Shown in pieces: positions 1-11,879 of a stretch of DNA of 64,000 nucleotides. A program made the position numbers and the translations under genes. The stretch lies in the NCBI GenBank assembly GCA_963920635.1, contig OY987302.1, positions 36,865,278 to 36,929,277 on the forward strand, in the 5' to 3' direction. Within the stretch, counting starts at the first letter, position 1; every line of letters starts with the position of its first letter. The DNA comes from Pseudeuparius sepicola. Taxonomy: Eukaryota; Arthropoda; Insecta; Coleoptera; Anthribidae. The notes beneath the pieces are model-generated. The model did no database searches and was not told the DNA's origin. It saw only the letters and a list, made by a program, of their open reading frames with translations.

Positions 1-294
1 CAGGAAATATCGTTGGAATCGCATGATCAGTCAATTTCGGTATTTTTCTCAAAACTTTTAAAACTGACCCGTCTTTTCTCACTGCAGAATCTTCTCTAAT
101 GATAAATCTTTCATCAAAGTGTTTTTCACAAACGTATGAATTTTTGGTTAAGTTATAATTATCCCGATTTATTTTCCGAAGCCAAACCTTGCTCTTCTCC
201 GGATCCTTTGGGAATGAAAAAAGGATATTTTCCCTTCGCGCTTGTCCGTCCTGTTGTTAGTATTGCACTTGGGTACGCAACATTTATTCGGCAT
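1..294 (-). pseudogene. THAP-domain zinc-finger relic, 5' end of ORF, runs off the left edge
   Basis: Reading the minus strand from the ATG at 292-294 gives a THAP (C2CH) DNA-binding domain. A Cys pair lies near the start (CCVPKC), then KVWLRKI with the conserved Trp, then VCEKHF supplying the second Cys and the His, and finally AIPTIFP, the AVPTIF-type box that ends THAP domains. The frame changes by one base near 215-235, beside a run of six T, so the ORF as given is broken. After that the frame stays open to base 1. THAP domains occur in host transcription factors and in P-element transposases; the rest of the protein lies outside the window, so I cannot tell which. The domain call is firm. 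Whether the frameshift is real or a sequencing error is open. Confidence 0.8.
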
Positions 295-752
295 TTTTGT
301 CTCATTTAACACATCTGCAATTACGTTTTTTCAATTAAATGATGACATATGGTCTTACCTGAATTGAGCTTAACATTACATAAGAAAGAATAACTGCATA
401 TGAGGATTTATAGCTCTATATAGGCAAACACCGTGCCGTGTGCTTCGGTGCGCCTGTGAACGACGCGTTTGGCATGGCCTGACAGTGTGACGTTTCAGCG
501 GAAGGGAGGGGATGGCTGCAGGCCTTCTATCCCGTGTGCCTCGGTCTATGCCGTCTATTTATTTCCAATTAATTCCAATTAATTATTCAAACCGCTCTCC
601 ATTGAATCGAAGGCGTCGATATAAGCGTAGTCAATCTAACACACTTTTCCACCATGGTGACATCTAAAAACTAGTTCTCTCAACGGATATTGTGAGAGTG
701 CTGAAGGTCATTAAATTGGCCACAAGGCTGTCGACCAACGGCAAGGTAGTGA

Positions 753-753
<1 letters not shown>

Positions 754-809
<56 letters not shown>
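754..809. repeat. (TA)n microsatellite
   Basis: About 28 TA units with one interrupting CA. Short ORFs reading through it as Tyr/Ile repeats are artefacts. Confidence 0.95.
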
Positions 810-811
<2 letters not shown>

Positions 812-1088
812 GGGGCGTAATAGGTGGATTTATCTTTTTCATATACCGTCATATACCGTCTTCGGACAGTGCAGGTAACTTCGGACAAAATTGGTCGCAG
901 TGACGTACACACGCGCGAGATATCACCCATGCAAATTTCTACCAAACTAGTTCCTTTTAGTTACCCGGAGGCGAATGTTGTTGTTGTCTATAAGTATTTA
1001 CAATTATTGTGCAATACCTGAATATATTAATATAACCGTAGTCTTTACTAACCTTGAAGAAATAAAATTATATGCTTTCAGAGTATGA

Positions 1089-1131
1089 TATAATAATAAT
1101 TCTCACCCTCACAATACTCCAAACTAGGAGC
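1089..1131 (-). repeat. ATT-tailed repeat fragment, also found at 13281-13340
   Basis: On the minus strand this reads AGTTTGGAGTATTGTGAGGG followed by GAGAATTATTATT. The same sequence lies on the plus strand at about 13299-13340. A family-specific sequence followed by an (ATT)n tail suggests the 3' end of a 5'-truncated non-LTR element, but I cannot name the family. Confidence 0.55.
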
Positions 1132-1439
1132 ACCCCAAGGAGCAACCACATGCTTGCCGGCAATTACTATTATTTTGTCTTCGTTGCCATTTGCGGCTAG
1201 GGCCGACTTTTTTCCCGATAGAACTAGGATAGCATTCGCTCAAGTACTACGGAAACCCTAGAAAACCGTAGTAATCCCAGTGAGTGTAGGACAATTAGTA
1301 AATTACACGTCTAAAGCTATTTAGGAGCAATACCGTGAACCCACATTTGTCCAGCGCTCTTGGCCATAGCGGTGTTTTTCTTTAAAGACATGTGCATGCC
1401 CCTGCCTCGATATCGGTTCGAACAAAGGTCGATCGAAGT

Positions 1440-2825
1440 CAGCAAAACATTTTTAATAAAATTATGCCAGCAGCAATGTTTCTCATCAGAAATTAAAGCT
1501 CTAAGAAATTCAACCGTTATTGATGTTAATAGCAAAATTCGCAATCTAAACCCATTTCTTGACCCCGTTGGAGTCCTTAGGGTGGGCGGCAGATTGGTTA
1601 ATTCTAATCTTTCATATAATCAACAACATCCAATTATTCTTCCCAGTAAACATAAATTTACGTATCTTGTCATTCAAAATGCACATTCAAAGCATTTTCA
1701 TGCAGGAATTCAAAATCTACTATATATTATTCCACTTACTTATTGGCCGGTTAACGGAAAAAATAAAGTAAAAAATGTTGTACATAAATGTATACGATGT
1801 TTTAGAGCGAAACCTAAACCATCGAATTACCTGATGGGAAACCTACCTAAAGATAGAGTAACTCCTAGCAGGGTTTTTTTTTCAAAATGCTGAATTGATT
1901 ATGCAGGACCGATTTTTGTCAAAGAAAGTACCGCCCGAAAAGGTAGATTGGTAAAATCTTATATATGCATTTTTGTCTGTTTTTCTGTGAAGGCCATTCA
2001 CATAGAATTAGTTATGGACTTGACAACAGATGGTTTTCTGGACGCTCTTAAAAGATTTGTCCCACGGCTCTGAAAGCCAACTGATATATACTCTGATAAT
2101 GGTCTTCAGTTTGTTGGAGCGAAAAATCATTTTCGAGAGTTACATGAGCTTTTGTCTAATCAAATTCATAATAATAGCGAGTCCAGTTTTCTAGCTAATG
2201 ATCAAATAAAGTGGCATTTCATACCTCCTAGATCGCCACATGTAGGAGGTCTGTGGAAGGCAGCCGTGAAGGCAACTAAATTTCATTTACGAAGAGTGTT
2301 GGCCAATTCTTCGGTAACATATGAAGAAATGTATACCATCTTGGTTCAGATAGAAGCGTGTCTAAACTCTCGTCCTTTGACTCCCTTATCCAATGATCCC
2401 AATGATTATTTACCTCTCACTCCATCCCATTTTTTGATCGGGGATTCCTTAATGACTGCTCCTCAGTCAGACTTGAAAGAAATTCCAATCAACCGTCTAT
2501 CAAGATACCACCGAATGCAACAACTGGTTCAATTGTTTTGGGCTCGATGGTCTCATGACCTCTTCAGTTGCAACCTCGTCCAAAATGGATCAACAACACC
2601 ACTCACGAGCTTCGTATTGGCTCTTTAGTCATCCTGATGGAAGAACACACCCCTCCACTGAAGTGGCCCATGGTGTGGCGAGTGTAACTGAGCTTCATTC
2701 CGGAGCCGATGGTAGAGTGCGGGTCGTGAGTGTAAAGGTGCCTAACGGTAGTGTTTTCAAGCGCTCAGTGAGAAAAATTTGCGCGCTTCCCCTCGAAAAT
2801 GACTTTAAACCTCAATCCGAATGAC
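1440..2825 (+). pseudogene. BEL/Pao retrotransposon pol relic: integrase and DUF5641-like C-terminus
   Basis: The order matches the 3' end of BEL/Pao pol. A GVLRVGGRL segment leads into the zinc-binding domain (HPIILPSKH, then CIRCFRAKP), the integrase core (IDYAGP with the first Asp, YSDNG with the second), PPRSPHVGGLW, and the DUF5641-like tail (ACLNSRPLTPLS, LTPSHFLIG). In-frame stops occur at about 1891 and 2071, and the frame shifts near 2560. The residue after GGLW, normally the catalytic Glu, is Lys. There is no reverse transcriptase or gag, so this is a 5'-truncated, dead copy. The family call is firm. Confidence 0.9.
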
Positions 2826-2968
2826 TTCCCAGTTATGACATATGGACGCTCAGGCGATATTTCCCGATTGAAGACTACCCAGATATAGTTTTTTATTTTC
2901 AGATATTACTTTAAACTATTAGTCTTTGTATTCTTTTGAAATGTGGACATTTCAAGGTGGGCGGCGTA

Positions 2969-3030
2969 TGTTAGGATTAGTTGTTTCCCTGTAAACAATA
3001 GGTTGAAGCATTGTTGTCAGGTGTCTGTCA
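2969..3030 (+). repeat. Possible start of the BEL/Pao 3' LTR, truncated
   Basis: After the pol tail, a purine-rich AAGGTGGGCGGCG run leads into TGTTAGGATTAG, the usual TG start of a BEL-type LTR. The LTR then gives way to gypsy-like integrase sequence within about 60 bp. Placement rests on sequence type only, since no second LTR is present for comparison. Confidence 0.4.
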
Positions 3031-3990
3031 GTTTTGTAAAAAGTACAAGTCGCGTCGCTCACAAAAAGGCGAACTAATAAAACGTTTAAAAACAAAAAGA
3101 AAATATATCTCGTTATTTTGTGACCGGAACCAAAAGCGTCTATGGATCTTCTCAACACGTAACACATGTCACCGCGGAATTAATGAAAGTAAAACAGCTT
3201 TAAGACGAAAATTCTTCTGGCCAAAATTAAAAACTGACGTTGAAAACAATATTATTATTTGTGAAATTTGCCAACTTTCAAAATATGATCGCAAGCCCCC
3301 TAAAATCAAATTTAATATCACGCCAAGACCATCTCAACCTTTCCAAATAATTCATATCGATACTTTCCAAATTGAAAATCAATAATTAATAATGATTATA
3401 GACACCTTTTCAAGATATGCCCAAGCCTATAAAATAATCGCGCTAGTAGCGTAAATAGATGGATTCACTCTTAATATAATGCAACGCACCACGGACTTCC
3501 ACATAACATAATATCAGACAGCGGCACTGAATTTAATAAATCAGTTCTAAAATACATAGAATAAACTTGCATTTTAAAACCCCATATAATCCTAACAGTA
3601 ACAGAGTTGAAACACTACATTCAACCTTGTTAGAACATATTCGTTGTTTAAGAATAAAAGATAAAAATAGAATTGACCAACTGATGTTATACGCAATTTT
3701 GGCATATATCTAATAATTCGATGCACTCTGTAACTAAACAGACTCCCTTTACTAGCATTAACGGACATTTAGAAAATCTAGATCCTTACGATATGACAGA
3801 AGAAATTTTGATAAACGATTATGTTGAAAATCATAAAAAGAAAACTAAAATTATATATGAAAATATTCACAATTTAAATGCGGGCCCTAAAGAAAATATA
3901 ATAAATAAACGAAACGAAACCCCCGAAAATCCCATCGAAAACACAGAAAATTCAGACGTTTTTATGAAACAAAATTTAAGATAAAAAACT
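3031..3990 (+). pseudogene. Gypsy/errantivirus-like integrase relic
   Basis: The segment starts inside an integrase zinc-binding domain (TCHRGINESK, then CEICQLSKYDRKPP). It continues into the core (HIDTFQ; a following stretch around 3391-3430 encodes DTFSRYAQAY) and ends with the usual gypsy-type integrase tail (SVTKQTPF, LDPYDMTEEI, YENIHNLN). Stops interrupt it near 3382, 3450 and 3560-3720. It is the 5'-truncated remnant of an element whose env and 3' LTR lie further right (13350-14585), separated by a later LTR insertion. Confidence 0.85.
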
Positions 3991-4189
3991 AAGGCAAAAT
4001 ATAAGAAAGAAAAATTAATATCTTCTAACGAAAATAAAAAGGCGCATTTAAAAGATAAAACAGCCCATAAGAGTAAACTCAAAGAGCCACGAAAACTAAC
4101 AACCAAAATTTTATTACAGGAACTCTACGATTACGATCATGGTGACGAAAACACTGAAAGTGACTCCTCCTAATCGGACTAAAACTAAT

Positions 4190-5237
4190 ACACGGAAATG
4201 AAAACTTTAAGATAACTTCACTGAATAATTCCCCAGGAATCCTTCCATTTAGACTAGAGACTAGGATAATATGCAAAATTTATATTTAGAAAACATATAT
4301 TCCTACATTATATCAAACTAGATAAGTTAGAAATAGAAATCAATATTCTTAAAGATACTTATAGAAATTTTAACGAATCTATATATAAAGAAACTAAGTT
4401 TATATTTACGGCAAGCCTACAGAATAATGATAACAATCTAAAGCCCTTATTTCAAGAAATAGATTTAAAAATTTCTAATATTTATTTATTTCTTATATTT
4501 ATTTTTCAACACTAAGAAAATAATGCTTCTTGGATTATTTAATTTTGTTAGCACTATAAATAAATGGTTCTCGACGGCGAACGATACGATAAAGCAATTT
4601 CCACCCTTGCAAACAATCAACAAAAGCTGGTAACCGAAGTAAATAAGCAAATTTATCTTTTCAAAAAATTAACTAATAATTATGATAAAATGATTATTTC
4701 TATCATCCGAAATCAAAAGAAAATATCAGAATATTTTGATAGGTACAATGATGTCCTAAAGAGCGAAACAGATATCTTTTACAAATACATGGTTTTCCTA
4801 AGTATTCTTAATCAAATGTTTATAGACGCAAATATCGTGATAACCTTCCTAGATAACATTGAACATTCAATAACTTTTGCAAGATTAGATACACAAAATA
4901 CACCCAGATATTTTACCAATAACTAAATTACAAGATATGTTAAAACAATTAAATCACTTCTTTAGTAAAGACGAATTATTAAATATAAATATTTTTGATT
5001 GGTATTCAGTTATCAAAACAAATTGTTAATTTCAGAAAAACAATTAATTTTCGCTTTAGAAGTTCCTATTGTAAATCCAGAAACCTTTGAATATTTCCAA
5101 TTGATTCCGATCCCTACAAAGAACAACACAATTATCATCCCTCCTAAACCTTATTTGACCATACAACAAAAATCATACCAATACATGGACTGCGACGAAC
5201 TTAATGGACACATTATATGCCTCCACTGGTCAGCCAC
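4190..5237 (+). pseudogene. Errantivirus-type env relic, part before the nested insertion
   Basis: The region downstream of pol reads as a degraded envelope-like protein, recognisable from an amphipathic, Asn/Gln-rich helical stretch (ERYDKAISTLANNQQKL, from about 4575) and a later segment with PIPTKNNTIIIPPKPYL and a CDELNGHIIC cysteine pattern (5100-5220). Several stops and frame changes are visible, including one just before 4580. Known families place env after pol in insect errantiviruses, which matches this position. The reading is cut at 5237 by the nested LTR element, and a C-terminal part resumes after 13254. It is not functional as it stands. Confidence 0.7.
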
Positions 5238-6599
5238 TGTGGTGCCCAGCGAGTGTCCCAAGCAGGAAAGTCTTTAATTCATATTTCTACGATATCCCAG
5301 TAGGGGCCCCAGGCAAAATTATAAAAATATCACACTTATACGTGAATCTACTGTGGGCCTGGAAAAAGCCGCGGCCGGCGGTACTCCTTTGAGATGCCGA
5401 AAACATGTTACATGTAAGTGCTTTTCAATGTTCGTTTCCTTTGATTCCGATGCCGCCGAGATCGCAGGTGTTGAGGCCCCTGAATAATATTGGGGAAAAT
5501 TCGGTATATAAGGAGGCGAGCTGCGAGTCCTGGGGACAGTCTCCATCCAGAAAGCATTTGCCGCTGAAACCCCGGCAGGCGGCAGCCCCTGTGGCTAGCC
5601 AGCCGCAGGCTGTAGAAGTACCTAACGAAGAAAACCAAGAAAGAAGTATTTTCCTAAGCACCGCAGTAAGTTTGGACTGACCCAAAAAGTAAGATATTTT
5701 TGTTTTAATTCCTTTGTGTCTGAATTGCCTTTTTATTTTTGAATTTTGAATTATTTTGGAAACTTAGAGGAATTGAATTTATTGTGCATGTTTAATTAAT
5801 TAAAAAATTTGATAACTGTTGTGAACCATATTATGATTTTTGGGAATTTATTTTGAACCATATTATTTTACTGTAGATGTCAGAGTTGTTATTTTATTCA
5901 AGCAGAAATAATTTTATAACCTTTTTTGGGAAATTTGAAAGGGAATTGGGAAACTATTTAGAGTCAAATATTTTGCCGTTGAAATCAGAATCTTGTTTTT
6001 AATTCAACTAGTTTATGTCAGAATTTTCGAGTAAGTTGAATTACATTCTTATACAAACTTGTACTGGAAATTAAGCAAAGCTATACAGAGTCAAGTAATT
6101 TTATTCTATTTAGGAAATCAAGTAATTTTATTCCATTTAGGGAATCAAGTATTTTATTCTATTTGGGAAGCTTTTGCAATTTTTGTATTTTAATCTGAAG
6201 GTTTGTCATTTTATGCCATAGTTTATGTATTTGTGCCCTTTTGTCATATTGTCTTGTGTCTTATTTTAAATTCTATTGTTTATTAGTGTACCTTTTGAAA
6301 CGTTGGGATTTGTTACTTAGAAAAGGGTCATATTTCAGATATCTTGATTGTAGCATTGTGCGAACTTATAGATCTTTAATTTTATTCAATAATAATTATT
6401 GCACAGGTTTTAAACTTCCTCTTAAACTGTATTTTGTTAACTCAATGTACGGTATCGTCTTTAATTTTAATATACATATTAAACTATCCCTGTGTTTCCG
6501 TCATACACCCTTAGGCCCACACTAAAAGAAAGTATATTGTGGCTTACCCTATATAAAACCGCTCGCCAACTACCACCAACAAGGGCTGAGATCTCCACA
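5238..6599 (+). repeat. 5' LTR (1,362 bp)
   Basis: Near-identical to 11880-13249. It contains TATATAAGG at 5505-5513 and an Inr-like ACAGTC about 30 bp downstream, so transcription probably starts near 5536, leaving a short U3 and a very long R/U5. A second TATATAAAA lies at about 6551. The right copy carries an extra 15-bp insert near 12218. Confidence 0.93.
5505..5513 (+). promoter_or_regulatory. LTR TATA box
   Basis: TATATAAGG followed at about +30 by GGACAGTCTCC, an insect-type initiator. It is conserved in the 3' LTR at 12146-12153. No experimental support; spacing and conservation only. Confidence 0.5.
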
Positions 6600-6601
6600 A
6601 A

Positions 6602-6619
6602 TGGTGTCAGGTGTGGGGT
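6602..6619 (+). other. Primer-binding site
   Basis: TGGTGTCAGGTGTGGGGT starts two bases after the 5' LTR. TGGTGTCAG is the complement of the ...CTGACACCA 3' end typical of tRNA-Leu, from memory of tRNA ends. The match to any particular tRNA is approximate. Confidence 0.7.
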
Positions 6620-9600
6620 CTGCTATAAGGGCTGACGGATAGGGGTGGTTTGGAAAATTTTTAGGAAACTTTCGGGAAAAATATCAGAATAAATTTTTGT
6701 AGAATAAGCTTTTGTAGAATAAATTTTTGTAGAGCAAACTTGTGGGGTCCAATAAGGGTTGACGGATAGGGGTAGTTCGGAAAATTTTGACGAAATTGCC
6801 GGAAAAATCTCTCAGAGAAAAAATTTTTTTGAAAAATTTGTAGCGCGCATAATAAGTAACACAATAGTCTGGAGTACATAAGGATTAACAAATAAGGATG
6901 AGTTGTCAAATTTGACAGGAAAATTAATTTTTCAGAAAATTCCAGGAAATAAATTTTTTTATAGAGAATCTGAGGCATGGAAAAAGTATAACGGTATTTA
7001 TTATGGTTCAAAAAGGGTAAGCGACAGTGGTAAATTGTCAAAATTAGAAAATTGTCAGGAAATTGTCGGGAAAATGTTTTTTATCAGGAAAAATTGTTAA
7101 AGGAAAATTTTTTAAGGAAACTAAACGGTGCTTAGAGACAATGGTTACAAAAATTTTGGAAGAACGGAATAGACAACGGGGCTAGGAAAAATCCAGGGTT
7201 AGAAATAAAAAGAATTCAGGTGAAGAAAAATTCCGTCGAAAACTAGGAGCAACTAGAAATATTTTTGGGTGAACTGAAATAAATTATAAAAAGTAAAAAA
7301 AATGCAAAACGGAGAAGAAAAATGTAGTAGGGGCAGAAGGAAACGGGAATATAGGTAAAATTTAGAAGTGAGGTCGTGCGTCAAAATTAATAATGAAATA
7401 GAAACCATACCAATATTCAACGGGAAAGCTAAAATAGAAAATTTTTCGAGTATAAAGAAACGGCATTATTGACGACTTGGTCTGAAGGACAGAAAATAGC
7501 TATAGTCAGGTTAAAACTAAGAAGCAGCACGAAGCTATAAATCAAAGCGGAGCCAGAATTACAAAAAAGACAACGGATTGGCTTAATTTTAAGGCTACTT
7601 TACAGAAATACTTCAAAATGCGACTTATAGCAAGAACAGAAATTTAAATTAAAATATTCAAGGAAGTTAGGCAAAATTACGGCGAAAACTGTAGACAAAT
7701 TTTAACACGACTAAAATTTTAGGAAATAGAACAGTAACTTTCGAAATCGGACATGATATACAGCCTGATTTTACCGCGGAGAGAACGAATAATTGCGCAA
7801 TATTGCATGAATCATAAATAAGAGAGAACGTCGCAGCGAGTCGTCTTCAAGTGTTTGGCTAATACAAATTGGATATTTTTGCTCAAAATTTAGAGAAAAA
7901 TCGGCCGCGGAGTATAGTAATCAAGTTTGCTGAAAGTAGTAGGAAATCAGACCATTTTGTACGGAAATGCACCGAGAGCCGACTCAAAAATAGACGCGAA
8001 ATTTAGTTATCGAAACCAGCAAAAATAAAATTACAAGTAGGTAATATACAGGGAAGTAAATAGCGAATTTAGGGATATTAATTTAAAATTATTGAACTAT
8101 CAGATGCAAGAAATTATTGCATAAGGCTACAGCAGAGCATAGGCACAGTATTGAGAAAGCGAAAATCTAATACAGAAATTTAGTGGTGTTGGATTGAGAG
8201 TTGAGACTAGAATTTTTTAAAATGAAACGAAAAGTTGATAGGGTAAAAGGAATTAGCTACACGGTAAATTAACAAAAAAGTTGATAGGAAAAAAATAAAT
8301 TATCCAAACAGTAGATTAAGAAAAATGGAGAATCAAAAGTGTAGTTCAATGCCGGTAGGAGTATTTGCCCTCGGAGTTGTTTCTGTTGTTTCTTTTGAAT
8401 TATCTACGTGTTACGAGAAAAGCTGAGTGAGTTACTGAAGTATTAAGACAAAATAAGTGTCGTTAGAAGGATGAAAAATAATGCGCAAATTCTAGTGGTA
8501 AAATGATTAAAAAGGATTAAAAGAAAAGTGCTCTCAGTGTAAAGTGGCATAATTAAAATCGAAAATTAAGGAAATAAATTAATGAAAGAAGTAACTAAGT
8601 GTTATGCTACGTGCAAGTGAAGTAATAGTGACTACGTGTTGTGCTACGTGCAAGTGATTACGTGATGTGCTCAGTGCCAGTGAAGTATTGTACCAGGTGA
8701 TATTTTATTAGAAAAGTAAAAGGTTGCGAGATGAAGTTAAAAAGTCGGAATGAAGTTAACTAGCTTGTTAAAAACCGCCATTCATTCTTGGTCGGTACAG
8801 GAATGCGAGTGTTTAAACGACTGATCACCGTTTTGGGCACATTAACAACCAGGTGAATATATAGACAGGTGAAATTAGCAACATTCAGGGAAACGCGAAA
8901 TTCCCAGAGAGTAGAAAAGCCAAAAAATAAAAAGGGAGGTAAGAATGAAATAGCGAGGAAAAATTCAGAAGATCTGGAAAAGAAGAAAAGTTTGAAAGCC
9001 AGAAGGTACAAGTACAAATCCAGGAGTGTTTTTGCCATTTTTGAGGATATTTAGCCAAGGCACATGCCTCTTAATTTCCGTAAGAAAACAAATGGAACCC
9101 TCAACGCGACAGGGAGAAGGTTGTACCTTAAAAAGAGGGAAGATACAAAAGTCCAAGAGTTACGAGTACAAGCTCAAGAGTGCGTGTAAGCCGTCTTAGG
9201 GATAGTCAGCCACACGTTGGAACACTACCTGAATTTCTAAGGAAAGAGATGGAACATTAACTCAAAAAGGGATGAAAGTGAACCAAAAAGGGCGTAGTAA
9301 TTCCCCGATATGTCAAGAAGTATGTATAACAGCTGTAGGAAAAATTGGGAAAAGAAAACAGCAAATTTTAGCCGCTGAACAGAATCAGGACACACGGTAT
9401 AATAGTTGACAGAAAAATGACATAAGGCAGAAGGGATGGTATCAATTAATAAATATCACCAGATCAAAAGTTGATGGTACAGAAAAAGAAAGCTATAGCA
9501 AAGAACGAAAAAGAGTAGGTATCCAGGAAATGGAAAGTCGACGAGGAAAATGAGTATACAGGACTCAGAAGAGATAGTAAAGTTATTACAGCTAAGGAAA

Positions 9601-11866
9601 GTAGCGAAATGTGAAAATAAAAGTGAGAAATTTAATAAAATGAGAAGATAAAAATATATTTTAAACAAAAGTGGCCGGTAAATAAATTAATACGTATAAA
9701 ATAAATAATACTAATAATAATAATTAAACCACTAACTGTCATTTTACTTAAGGGAGAAATCAAATAATTAGAAGCGCAACAAAAGAGCAAAGAAATACGT
9801 GCAATTCCTTTTATCTAGTCTACCAGAAGCAAGGCACCCAACTAAAAGTAGGTCAAGATCAAAGTCCATAGGTTACGCACGCGTGAAGGAAAACGAAACG
9901 CGAGGTCAGAACGCCACGTCCGAAATCCCGAAGAATATACAAACTGAAGTAAAGTAATATGCAAACGCGAAGGGAAATAGAAAATGGAATACAACCAGAG
10001 GAAAACGATAACTAAAAATTTAGGGCTTAGGGACGGTAGGTAATGAAATTGAAAAGTAGCGAATGAAAAGCAAATAGTAAGAAAATTCGAGAAAGCAACT
10101 ATGAATAAGAAAGAAAATCAATAAACTAATATGCCAAGATTTCAAGAATGCAGAAGCAAAAATTAAGGGAACTGAATTATTTATTCATACGTGTCAAAAA
10201 TTAGTTAGATTTAGTTATGCATTATAAATTAATTTAATTTTTTTAATTTAATTTAATTAATTAAAGTAAGATAGGGATATAAAATAAGAAAGTAAAAGAA
10301 TAATTAACTAGTTAGTAGATGTAGAAAGACAGACGTCAGCGAATATTGCTGTAGGGCAAAACAGAAAGACAATAACCACATGAGCGTGCCTATAGAAAAA
10401 TCTAAACAGACAATAGATTGGGGAAAAGAAATTTATTTAAAGCCGTTTACGCACAATTCGAGATGAGTCAAGCAATTAAAGAAACTTTTACGAGTGCTAT
10501 AGTCTCTAATTATACTTAGTACTGGGAAACTGACAAGTGCATTTTATTGAGTTATTTTCATATTGCGAGTAATAAAATAATCTTATTATTTCAAAGTCAA
10601 TATTTTATTAGAAAAAGTCAATCGCGAAGGAAAAGCTAATCAAAAAGATCGCGCTCATAGAAATAAAAACTCCAACACTAAACTGTAAATTATAGGCTTT
10701 TGAGAAGTACCACATTTAGTAAACCGCTATTATATGAAGTGCATCCCCTTATTCCGAGAGTACGGTAGGAAAGTAGGTAGTCCCAAGTCGAAACAACATT
10801 TTAACGAGGCAAATTTCGAGAAAGATAGGTATGCTGCAAGTGCCACACTTGAAGTCAGAAAATCAATACTCTATATTGTAAACAAACCAAACGCTACATA
10901 AGAAATGAGTAATGAGTAGGCACTAAATAGAATTATGGCTAAAATTAAAACTAATAGGTTTAAAGATTGCATAGTCAAAAATAAAACAGACACAATAAAA
11001 TCAAGGTATATTAAGAACAAATTAGGCAATCCAGGTATATAAGGTCTGAAAACAGAAAGTTTTGCTAAACAATTTGGGCAGTTTAACCAAAGTAGTGCTG
11101 AAAACAAAGGGTATGCGTGAGGTGTGCAGTATAGTACCTCACCAGTCGGCCAAAATACGTAGTCGAGCATGGGACGTCAGACGTTAGGCAGGGTCAGGGT
11201 CACGCCGCGTCACGCCGCGTCACACAACGCAAGCGGGGCCTACGCCGCCGCTCGTCATCGGGAAGCAGCTTCAATAATGCCAACGGAACTAGGGAGAAAA
11301 TCCCTAAGTTAGCCGGCACCAGCCGCCGCGCCGGAATATAGCCGCCGAGGACATGGATGGTCAGCACCAACGAACACTGGGAGCAGCCACAACAAGTAAA
11401 TGGTGACGCATGGTAATGGAGTAGCAATCCTCATTGCAATGAGCCGAGACTTCTTGAAGAAGGAGTCGGGAAGCATCAGGACTTTTTCAGTTGAAAAACA
11501 GGTGAAAAGAACTCAGAAATAGTGAGTGCCGGTAAAAGAAAGACGCGTGTGTCGTGTGGGTTATAGCATAAGAGGTTAGATATAAGATTTTGGCACGTAT
11601 ATTAACCAAATAAGCTGAAGGAATTAATAAATAATAAATACAGAAAATGTAATCATAGAGAAGTAGGAATTATATCTAAAGGATAAGAAGTTGTGTACTC
11701 CAGTATAGTTGAGATAGGAATTATGTAATCTTAGAGAGTAAGCTAGGAAGGAGGAAGTTTAACTTTTGAAGATTGTAAGGTCAGTCCAAAGGGTTAAGTT
11801 AACCACAGCAAGAAAATTTTGATCATTCCAGAAAACTAAAAATAGTATTTTTAATTTTCTTCTAAT
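6620..11866 (+). other. Interior of the LTR element, no intact genes
   Basis: The strand is strongly purine-rich (A and G) with stops in all frames. A weak gag-like trace may exist at 7370-7960: IPIFNGKAKIENF is followed by fragments with Trp and Lys/Leu-rich spacing, but the frame changes constantly. The part from 11180 to 11440 is GC-richer, without recognisable coding content. There is no reverse transcriptase or integrase motif. Confidence 0.6.
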
Positions 11867-11879
11867 AAGAAGGGAGGGA
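11867..11879 (+). other. Polypurine tract of the LTR element
   Basis: AAGAAGGGAGGGA lies directly before the TGTGGTGCCC start of the 3' LTR, the expected plus-strand primer position. Confidence 0.8.

Larger units (their letters stand above)
295..1330. other. No gene seen
   Basis: This stretch holds a TA microsatellite and an ATT-tailed repeat fragment, listed separately. The segment around 430-540 is more GC-rich, but it has no ORF with recognisable content on either strand. Confidence 0.6.

Noticed and set aside
664..945. 93-codon minus-strand ORF
   Set aside because: Its centre is an Ile/Tyr run produced by the (TA)n microsatellite.
5405..5685. ORFs of 76-91 codons on both strands in the LTR (and at 12055-12294)
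   Set aside because: They fall in U3/R of a long terminal repeat, overlap each other on opposite strands and show no domain.
10871..11427. 99- and 75-codon minus-strand ORFs in the LTR-element interior
   Set aside because: No recognisable domain, opposite to the element's strand, in low-complexity purine-rich DNA.
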